NCBI GenBank assembly: GCA_964516635.1
Contig: CAZEZY010000148.1
Location: 1 to 5,389 of the forward strand
Length of the DNA stretch: 5,389 nt
Direction of reading: 5' to 3'
DNA from: CAZEZY01 sp964516635
Lineage (GTDB): Bacteria; Pseudomonadota; Gammaproteobacteria; Burkholderiales; Burkholderiaceae_C
Below are positions 1 through 4,341 of the stretch, in pieces (within the stretch, counting starts at the first letter, position 1; the number at the start of each line of letters is the position of its first letter). Both the position numbers and the translations under genes were made by a program. The notes under the pieces were generated by a model that saw only the letters and a program-made list of their open reading frames with translations, was not told the DNA's origin and searched no databases.

Positions 1-854
1 ACAACTACGCCGTGGGTGCCGACCGCATCCTGATGGTCGCGTCTGACCGCATCAGCGCGTACGACGTGATCATGGGCGAACCCATTCCGGGCAAGGGCGA
101 GTTGCTGACCAAACTCAGCCTGTTCTGGTTTGACCTGCTGGGCCCCACGGGCCAGAACATCTGCCCGATCCACCTCACGGGTGACGACCCCGAGAGCGTG
201 GTGAGCGACGCAGAAAAACCCCTGGTGCGCGGCCGCTCCATGCTGGTCCAGCGCCTCAAGCCGATTCCGGTGGAAGCCGTGGTGCGCGGCTACCTGGCCG
301 GCAGCGGCTGGAAGGAATACCAGGAAAGCCGCAGCGTGTGCGGCGTGCCCCTGCCCGAGGGGCTCCGGAACGCGTCGAAGCTGCCCGCGCCCATCTACAC
401 CCCGGCCGCCAAGGCCGAGATGGGCGAGCACGACGAAAACATCACCTTCGAGCAGACGGTGGCCATGATCGGTCCCGACCTGGCCGCTCAGATCCGCGAC
501 GTCTCGATTCGCCTCTACGAAGCGGCGGCCGCGTATGCTGCCACCAAGGGCATCATCATCGCCGACACCAAGTTCGAGTTCGGGCTGGACACCGACGGCA
601 CCCTGGTGCTGATGGACGAGGTGCTGACGCCCGACAGTTCGCGCTACTGGCCGGCCGACACGTACCCGCAGAGTGTTGCCGAAGGCCGCAACCCACCCAG
701 CTTCGACAAGCAGTTCCTGCGCGACTGGCTGGAAACCGCCCACGTGGACGGCCGCCCCTGGAACAAGACCGCCCCCGCCCCGCGCCTGCCGCGTGAAGTG
801 ATCGAACAGACAGCGGCCAAATACCAGGAAGCCCTCAAACGCCTGCTGGGCTGA
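1..854 (+). CDS. purC: Phosphoribosylaminoimidazole-succinocarboxamide synthase (SAICAR synthetase), 5'-truncated
   Basis: PurC joins CAIR and L-aspartate, using ATP, to make SAICAR in cytosolic de novo purine synthesis. The reading frame is open at the left edge (first whole codon at base 3), and 283 residues are visible before TGA at 852-854. Family signatures are clear in order: SDRISAYDVIM near the start, EAVVRGYLAGSGWKEY at about residue 95, IADTKFEFG at about 190, and DEVLTPDSSRYW at about 210. The C-terminal stretch with SFDKQFLRDWL belongs to the longer (about 300-residue) PurC form found in many proteobacteria and resembling yeast Ade1, not the about 237-residue E. coli form. By that comparison only some 15-25 N-terminal residues are missing. 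The GTG at base 12 is internal, because the conserved sequence continues upstream of it. No frameshift or missing core motif is seen. It appears unrelated in function to the metal genes downstream. Confidence 0.97.
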   Translation, partial: NYAVGADRILMVASDRISAYDVIMGEPIPGKGELLTKLSLFWFDLLGPTGQNICPIHLTGDDPESVVSDAEKPLVRGRSMLVQRLKPIPVEAVVRGYLAGSGWKEYQESRSVCGVPLPEGLRNASKLPAPIYTPAAKAEMGEHDENITFEQTVAMIGPDLAAQIRDVSIRLYEAAAAYAATKGIIIADTKFEFGLDTDGTLVLMDEVLTPDSSRYWPADTYPQSVAEGRNPPSFDKQFLRDWLETAHVDGRPWNKTAPAPRLPREVIEQTAAKYQEALKRLLG

Positions 855-877
855 TGGGGCCGACAGGCATTCGTATC

Positions 878-883
878 TACAAT
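878..883 (+). promoter_or_regulatory. Candidate -10 box (TACAAT) placed for a leaderless transcript
   Basis: TACAAT matches the sigma-70 -10 consensus at five of six positions. It ends six bases before the ATG at 890, so transcription would be expected to start at or next to the A of that ATG. No Shine-Dalgarno sequence stands at a usable distance from this ATG, which fits a leaderless mRNA. No convincing -35 hexamer is visible 16-18 bases upstream, where the sequence overlaps the end of purC, so the call rests on the -10 box and its spacing only. Confidence 0.45.
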
Positions 884-889
884 CGAGTC

Positions 890-1257
890 ATGTTCAGGTC
901 TCGTGCCACCCGTCGCTTCACCACATGGCTTGCCATGTGGGCGATGGCATTGGGGGCACTGTTGCCCGTCCTGTCGCAAGCGGCGGTTCGCCTGACCGAC
1001 CAGGCAGACTGGGTCGAGATCTGCACAGCCACGGGCATGGCCTGGGTGCATACCGAATCAGGTCAGTTGGCCGACTCGCCACCCGACGATTCCATGGTTT
1101 CGGCCATGTCAGGGTGTGGCTGGTGCCTCATGCACGGGGGGGCCACAGGCCTGCCACCGTCTCATGGGCCCACTTTCTCGGCCCCGACGGGATCCGCAGC
1201 AGCCCTATCGGCTCTGGACACCCGGCTGGTGGCCCACAGGGGCTGGCCTTCGGCCCT
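890..1257 (+). CDS. DUF2946 family exported small protein (copy A), 3' end lost in assembly gap
   Basis: DUF2946 proteins are small exported proteins of unknown biochemical role, often found next to copper genes. The visible 122 residues show a basic N-terminus, a hydrophobic signal segment at about 11-32 (TTWLAMW followed by an Ala/Leu-rich run), the family motif DWVEICTATGMAWV at 40-53, and a CGWCLMH motif with C76, C79 and H82. The ATG at 890 is chosen because from there the protein aligns without gaps to copy B (1856-2251), with Cys45, Cys76 and Cys79 at identical positions; about 30 of the first 80 residues are identical. The earlier in-frame ATG at 854 overlaps the purC stop and would add 12 unlike residues. 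No ribosome binding site is evident, and a -10 box lies just upstream. By comparison with copy B (131 residues) the stop should fall about 30 bases inside the N run. CxxC could bind metal or form a disulfide, but no function is established. Confidence 0.85.
921..940 (+). repeat. Perfect inverted repeat inside DUF2946-A (9-bp arms, 2-base centre)
   Basis: The arms ccacatggc and gccatgtgg are exact reverse complements separated by tt. They lie 32-51 bases into the gene, over the codons for T-T-W-L-A-M-W. The same structure recurs at 1887-1906 at the same offset in copy B. It could be an mRNA hairpin in the early coding region, a protein-binding palindrome, or a by-product of the encoded residues. 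Confidence 0.7.
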
Positions 1258-1357
1258 NNNNNNNNNNNNNNNNNNNNNNNNNNNNNNNNNNNNNNNNNNN
1301 NNNNNNNNNNNNNNNNNNNNNNNNNNNNNNNNNNNNNNNNNNNNNNNNNNNNNNNNN
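1258..1357. other. Assembly gap of 100 N
   Basis: Exactly 100 consecutive N, the conventional placeholder for a scaffold gap of unknown size. It hides the end of DUF2946-A and everything immediately upstream of the copper chaperone at 1362, including that gene's ribosome binding site. The real missing sequence may be much longer than 100 bases and could contain whole genes, so DUF2946-A and the chaperone cannot be called adjacent. Confidence 0.98.
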
Positions 1358-1361
1358 TTGC

Positions 1362-1844
1362 ATGAAACACCTCGTTATCGCCGCCATGATGGCCCTGACC
1401 AGCACGGCATGGGCACAGTCCACCGTGAAGGTGGAAGACGCCTGGGTGCGTGGCACCGTTGCGCAGCAGAAAGCCACCGGCGCTTTCATGCGCCTCACCC
1501 CATCTGCGAATGCACGGCTGGTGGAAGCCAGTTCACCCGTGGCCGGCGTGACCGAAATTCACGAAATGGCCATGGACAAAGACGTGATGAAGATGCGCCG
1601 GATACCAGGACTGGACCTGCCTGCTGGCCGAACCACCGAACTCAAGCCCGGCGGCTACCACGTGATGCTCATGGACCTGAAGCAACCCCTTCAGGCCGGC
1701 CAGCGCGTGCCCATCACCCTGGTGTTCGAAGACGCCAACAAGCTCCGGTTCACTCAGCAGATCGAAGCCCCCATCCAGGCACTGGGGGCCAGTCACGGGG
1801 GGCATGGTCATGGCCACGGCGCCAAAGGTGGGCACAAGCACTGA
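1362..1844 (+). CDS. Periplasmic copper chaperone, PCu(A)C family (copy A), with His-rich C-terminus
   Basis: PCu(A)C (DUF461) proteins bind Cu(I) in the periplasm and supply copper to sites such as the CuA centre of cytochrome oxidase. This 160-residue protein has a Sec signal peptide with likely cleavage at AWA18-Q19. It carries the family metal motif exactly: His67, ten residues, Met78, 21 residues, then His100-x-Met102 (HX10MX21HXM), inside the typical LKPGGYHVMLMDLK context. Residues 144-160 form a His/Gly/Lys tail with six histidines, which may give a second, weaker Cu(II) or other metal site as in some family members. The ATG at 1362 gives a well-formed signal peptide; only four known bases precede it, so its ribosome binding site is hidden in the gap. 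The DUF2946-B gene begins 11 bases after the stop, suggesting co-transcription. A role in oxidase assembly or in loading MbnP is inference. Confidence 0.94.
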   Translation: MKHLVIAAMMALTSTAWAQSTVKVEDAWVRGTVAQQKATGAFMRLTPSANARLVEASSPVAGVTEIHEMAMDKDVMKMRRIPGLDLPAGRTTELKPGGYHVMLMDLKQPLQAGQRVPITLVFEDANKLRFTQQIEAPIQALGASHGGHGHGHGAKGGHKH

Positions 1845-1855
1845 CCTGAACAACC

Positions 1856-2251
1856 ATGCGCCTGACGAAGCGGCACCAGCAACTCACCACATGGCTCGCC
1901 ATGTGGCTGTTGCTGCTGGGCGCTTTGATGCCACTGGGCTCCCAGGCCCTGGCACACCTACAGGGGAACAGTGACTGGATTCAGGTTTGCACCAGCACCG
2001 GCATGGTATGGGTCAACCCGAACCATGCCTCTGACGATCAGGCCAGTGCTTCGCCCGACACCGAGGCCGGCGACCTGCACTGCCCCTGGTGTCTGGCCAG
2101 TCCCCTGGCCAAGGCGTTGCCCACCGCACAGTCAGCGCCCTGGCCTGTGCGCGCCCATCTGGCCGGCGCCCTCCCACCGCCTCGAGCCCCTCCCTCCACT
2201 GACTCCTTCTGGGCCGCCTCTCAGCCCAGGGCTCCTCCACCGCACGTCTGA
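1856..2251 (+). CDS. DUF2946 family exported small protein (copy B)
   Basis: A 131-residue paralogue of the protein starting at 890. It has a basic start, a strongly hydrophobic segment at about 11-33 (signal peptide or anchor, possible cleavage near SQALA33-H34), DWIQVCTSTGMVWV at 40-53, and HCPWC with Cys76 and Cys79. A proline-rich tail ends with the RAPPP that is usual in this family. Compared with copy A, Cys45, Cys76 and Cys79 are kept, His82 is replaced by Ser, and a His precedes the CxxC at 75. The gene starts 11 bases after the PCu(A)C stop with no clear Shine-Dalgarno sequence, so it may depend on translational coupling. The function of the family is unknown; genomic association with copper trafficking and the conserved cysteines suggest a metal-related role. 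The reading frame is intact, and a 62-base spacer follows before the regulator gene. Confidence 0.87.
   Translation: MRLTKRHQQLTTWLAMWLLLLGALMPLGSQALAHLQGNSDWIQVCTSTGMVWVNPNHASDDQASASPDTEAGDLHCPWCLASPLAKALPTAQSAPWPVRAHLAGALPPPRAPPSTDSFWAASQPRAPPPHV
1887..1906 (+). repeat. Perfect inverted repeat inside DUF2946-B (same arms as at 921-940)
   Basis: The arms ccacatggc and gccatgtgg are separated by tc. The offset from the start codon (bases 32-51) is identical to that in copy A, and only one of the two centre bases differs between the copies, a synonymous change in a Leu codon. Confidence 0.7.
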
Positions 2252-2271
2252 CCCCTTCGAGTTTTCTGGGT

Positions 2272-2284
2272 CGGGGAATCCCCG
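2272..2284 (+). promoter_or_regulatory. Palindrome upstream of the Crp/Fnr-type gene, candidate operator
   Basis: In the 62-base spacer between DUF2946-B and the regulator gene, cgggga and tccccg form a perfect 6-bp inverted repeat around a single base. It lies about 30 bases before the regulator's start codon. No T-run follows directly, so a rho-independent terminator is less likely. Binding of the adjacent regulator (autoregulation) is possible, but the palindrome does not resemble the CRP/FNR consensus half-sites TGTGA or TTGAT. No convincing -35/-10 pair was recognised in this spacer. Confidence 0.35.
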
Positions 2285-2302
2285 CGTGTGTTTCCCATGG
2301 AT

Positions 2303-2306
2303 GGAG
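2303..2306 (+). promoter_or_regulatory. Ribosome binding site (GGAG) of the regulator gene
   Basis: GGAG lies seven bases before the ATG at 2314. It supports that start over the out-of-frame ATGs at 2288 and 2297-2301. Confidence 0.65.
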
Positions 2307-2313
2307 TCATCTC

Positions 2314-2919
2314 ATGTCTGGTTCTTTCAATTCATCCGGTACCTATGCCAAGGTTGTCCGGCAATCGGTGCTGTTTCATGCTCAGGACAGCGGGCCCGTC
2401 TGGCGCCTGCTCAAAGGTTGTCTCCGGCTGGACCGGGTCATGGGCTCGCAAAGGCAACTGGTTCAGCTCGCCTTGCCGGGTGACTGGCTGGGTCTCGAAA
2501 TGCTCACGGCCGGCCGCTACCAGTTGCAAGCCCAGGCCTTGACCGACTGCGTGGTGGAACAGGCCACGGTGGACATTCATGACAGTCACATCTGGACGCG
2601 GGCATGGACACAGCAACAGCAGCGCCATGTCCACATGACCCAGCTTCGCACCGGCAAGGTCGCCGGTCGGGTCGAGCACCTGCTTGAACTGCTGGATCTC
2701 TCCGACGTTCAGTCCAGTTCGGCGGGTGGGCACCTTCCCCCGCTCCGAGAAATCGCCGAGGTGGTGGACGCCACCGTGGAAACGGTGTGCCGAACGCTGT
2801 CCAAACGGTCTGCCAGCCAACGCCTGGCGCCTTCACTCAAAGGGGCGTTCTTGACCACGCACCTGTCGAAGGTGTGGGCACATGGCCCCTGGACCCAACC
2901 CACGGCTGGCATGGCCTGA
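2314..2919 (+). CDS. Crp/Fnr-family transcriptional regulator, short and divergent
   Basis: A 201-residue DNA-binding regulator of the CRP/FNR type. Residues about 27-90 fit the later strands of the cyclic-nucleotide-binding-like sensor domain (GPVWRLLKGCLRLDR, then LPGDWLGLEML at 54-64). Residues 104-127 fit the dimerisation helix, and LPPLREIAEVVDATVETVCRTLSK at 141-164 is a typical Crp helix-turn-helix, in which VETVCRTL is the recognition helix. The sensor domain is shorter than in CRP or FNR because its first strands are not recognisable. Cysteines occur only at 36, 79 and 159, so there is no FNR-like four-cysteine iron-sulfur site. The 37 residues after the helix-turn-helix do not resemble a usual Crp wing. 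The start is set by GGAG at 2303-2306. Its position before PCu(A)C-B, mbnP and mbnH suggests it controls this locus. The signal it senses cannot be told from sequence. Confidence 0.85.
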   Translation: MSGSFNSSGTYAKVVRQSVLFHAQDSGPVWRLLKGCLRLDRVMGSQRQLVQLALPGDWLGLEMLTAGRYQLQAQALTDCVVEQATVDIHDSHIWTRAWTQQQQRHVHMTQLRTGKVAGRVEHLLELLDLSDVQSSSAGGHLPPLREIAEVVDATVETVCRTLSKRSASQRLAPSLKGAFLTTHLSKVWAHGPWTQPTAGMA

Positions 2920-2930
2920 AAGCAAGGCAC

Positions 2931-3404
2931 ATGATCAGGCTCTTGCTGGCCATCTGCGTGCTGGCCGTCCATTTCGCTGGGCATGCGCATGGTTTTCGGG
3001 CGGGCGACATCCGCATCGACCACCCCTACGCCACGCCTTCGCGGCCAGGGGTGCAAACCGGTGCCGTGTACTTCCGCAGCCTGGACAACCGGGGGCGCAC
3101 GGCCGACCGTTTGCTATGGGCCACCACGCCCGTGGCAGAACGCGTCGACATCCACCACATGCACATGGACGGCGACATCATGCGCATGAGGGCCGTGCCC
3201 GACCTGGAGCTGCCTGCGAGAACCGTGGTGCGCATGCGCCACAACACACCCAACGGCCACCACCTCATGCTGCTGGACCTCAAGGCCCCGTTGAAAGACG
3301 GCGACCGTTTCCCCGTGACCCTGCACTTTGAAAAAGCCGGGTCATCCACGGTGCAGGTGTGGGTGCAAACACCGCGCGATGCCGACCAGCACCACAAGCA
3401 TTGA
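2931..3404 (+). CDS. PCu(A)C-family periplasmic copper-binding protein (copy B), divergent metal loop
   Basis: A 157-residue exported protein of the PCu(A)C (DUF461) family. The signal peptide covers about residues 1-21 (MIRLLLAICVLAVHF core, cleavage near HAHG21-F22). The predicted ligands are His75, Met86, His111 and Met113. The His-X10-Met part is canonical, but 24 residues separate Met86 from His111 instead of 21, because the usual LKPGG turn is replaced by RMRHNTPNGH. Additional His and Met residues cluster around the site (IHHMHMDGDIMRMR), and the protein ends in DQHHKH. A start at 2931 gives the signal peptide; AAGG at 2924-2927 is a weak and closely spaced ribosome binding site. The gene starts 11 bases after the regulator and 28 bases precede mbnP, so it probably belongs to that operon. 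It could deliver copper to MbnP, but that is inference. Confidence 0.9.
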   Translation: MIRLLLAICVLAVHFAGHAHGFRAGDIRIDHPYATPSRPGVQTGAVYFRSLDNRGRTADRLLWATTPVAERVDIHHMHMDGDIMRMRAVPDLELPARTVVRMRHNTPNGHHLMLLDLKAPLKDGDRFPVTLHFEKAGSSTVQVWVQTPRDADQHHKH

Positions 3405-3421
3405 CCTTGACCTGAATCCAA

Positions 3422-3426
3422 AAGGA
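3422..3426 (+). promoter_or_regulatory. Ribosome binding site (AAGGA) of the mbnP-like gene
   Basis: AAGGA lies six bases before the ATG at 3433. It selects this start over any upstream in-frame codon that would overlap the preceding gene, and it gives a clean lipoprotein signal peptide. Confidence 0.75.
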
Positions 3427-3432
3427 ACCCTC

Positions 3433-4326
3433 ATGAAAACCCTTCTCACCCTCTCCGTTGTGGCTTCCGCCGCATGCCTGGCCGCCTGTTCGTCCACGCC
3501 TCAAGCCACCACGCTGTCCGTCGCCATTCCCTTCGCGGCCCAGATCAACGGACAGCCTTTCGCCTGTGGGCAGCCCTATGGGCCCATCGGCACCACGGCA
3601 TCCACCATCACCCCCATGGATTACCGTTTCTACGTGAGCAGCGTGAAGCTGATCGATGCCCAAGGCCGGGCCGTGCCCGTTCAACTGGCCCAGGACGGTG
3701 TGTGGCAGCTGGGCGATCTGGCCCTGCTGGATTTCGAAAACGGCCAGGGCCCTTGCCGCAACGGCACGCCAGCGATGAACACCACCGTTCGCGGCACGGT
3801 GCCCGCAGGCGATTACCGGGGTATCGAATTCACGCTGGGTGTGCCCTTTCACCAGAACCATGGTGACCCCACCACCGCCCCTGCACCACTGAACAGCACG
3901 GCCATGTTCTGGAACTGGCAGGGCGGCTACAAATTCCTCAAGTTCGACACCACCAGCTCCGGCCTGTCGCCTGAAAAACCTGGCGGAGCCAGCGCCCAGG
4001 GGCCGGTCACTCGCTATGCGGTGCATCTGGGCAGCACGGGTTGCGCCTCTGCAGGCAGAACGGCGGCGCCCGCCACCCCTTGCGCCAACCCCAACACCGT
4101 CACCGTGCGCTTCGACCGATTTGACCTGAGCCAGCACACCATCGTGGCCGATGTGGGCCGCATGCTGGCGGGGGCCAATGTGGACGTGAACGCCCCACAG
4201 ACCTCACCCGGCTGCATGAGCTTCAGCAAAGACGCCGATTGCCCGCCCGTGATGGCCGCCCTGGGCCTGGCCTACGACGGTACGCCAGCGCCTGCTGCGG
4301 GCCAGCAACTGTTCTCGGTTCGCTGA
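3433..4326 (+). CDS. mbnP: MbnP-like lipoprotein, metallo-mystery pair four-Cys motif family
   Basis: A 297-residue protein of the MbnP family (the MXAN_0976-type partner in the metallo-mystery pair). It has a lipoprotein signal peptide with lipobox LAAC ending at Cys19 and Ser at +2, predicting an outer-membrane lipid anchor. The mature part begins with a beta-strand-like VAIPFAAQINGQPFAC and is followed by YRFYVSSVKLID, GVPFHQNHGDP at 136-146, and MFWNWQGGYKFLKFD at 158-172. The latter contains Trp160 and Trp162, candidates for the tryptophan that MbnH converts to kynurenine in the studied methanotroph protein. Six mature cysteines (45, 108, 204, 217, 261, 270) could form disulfides; the HLGSTGC and GCMSFSKDADC regions are typical of the family. 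It is followed after 15 bases by its expected partner, the di-heme enzyme gene. Copper binding is known for one family member and is inferred here. Confidence 0.92.
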   Translation: MKTLLTLSVVASAACLAACSSTPQATTLSVAIPFAAQINGQPFACGQPYGPIGTTASTITPMDYRFYVSSVKLIDAQGRAVPVQLAQDGVWQLGDLALLDFENGQGPCRNGTPAMNTTVRGTVPAGDYRGIEFTLGVPFHQNHGDPTTAPAPLNSTAMFWNWQGGYKFLKFDTTSSGLSPEKPGGASAQGPVTRYAVHLGSTGCASAGRTAAPATPCANPNTVTVRFDRFDLSQHTIVADVGRMLAGANVDVNAPQTSPGCMSFSKDADCPPVMAALGLAYDGTPAPAAGQQLFSVR

Positions 4327-4331
4327 TTTCT

Positions 4332-4336
4332 GGAGG
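4332..4336 (+). promoter_or_regulatory. Ribosome binding site (GGAGG) of the mbnH-like gene
   Basis: A strong GGAGG lies five bases before the ATG at 4342 and eleven before the in-frame ATG at 4348. It favours the first ATG. It sits inside the 15-base mbnP-mbnH spacer, as expected for co-translated partners. Confidence 0.75.
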
Positions 4337-4341
4337 CCGAC

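Noticed and set aside
854..889. Alternative upstream start of DUF2946-A at ATG 854, overlapping the purC stop
   Set aside because: The added 12 residues have no counterpart in the paralogue, and no ribosome binding site was identified for this start. Alignment of the two DUF2946 proteins from their first Met supports 890.
2252..2300. Rho-independent terminator after DUF2946-B
   Set aside because: The only stem (2272-2284) has 6-bp arms around a single base, which is too tight a loop, and no T-run follows directly.
3401..3412. Tandem TTGACC TTGACC after PCu(A)C-B as a -35 promoter element for mbnP
   Set aside because: No -10 box is found 16-18 bases downstream, and the first copy includes the stop codon of the preceding gene. 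The tail of PCu(A)C-A has a similar sequence (TGACCTGAA), so shared ancestry of the gene ends or chance is more likely.
3280..4137. Open frame of 285 codons on the - strand opposite mbnP
   Set aside because: It is antisense to the MbnP-like gene, has no domain or ribosome binding site support, and is Gly/Arg-rich as shadow frames in GC-rich DNA usually are.
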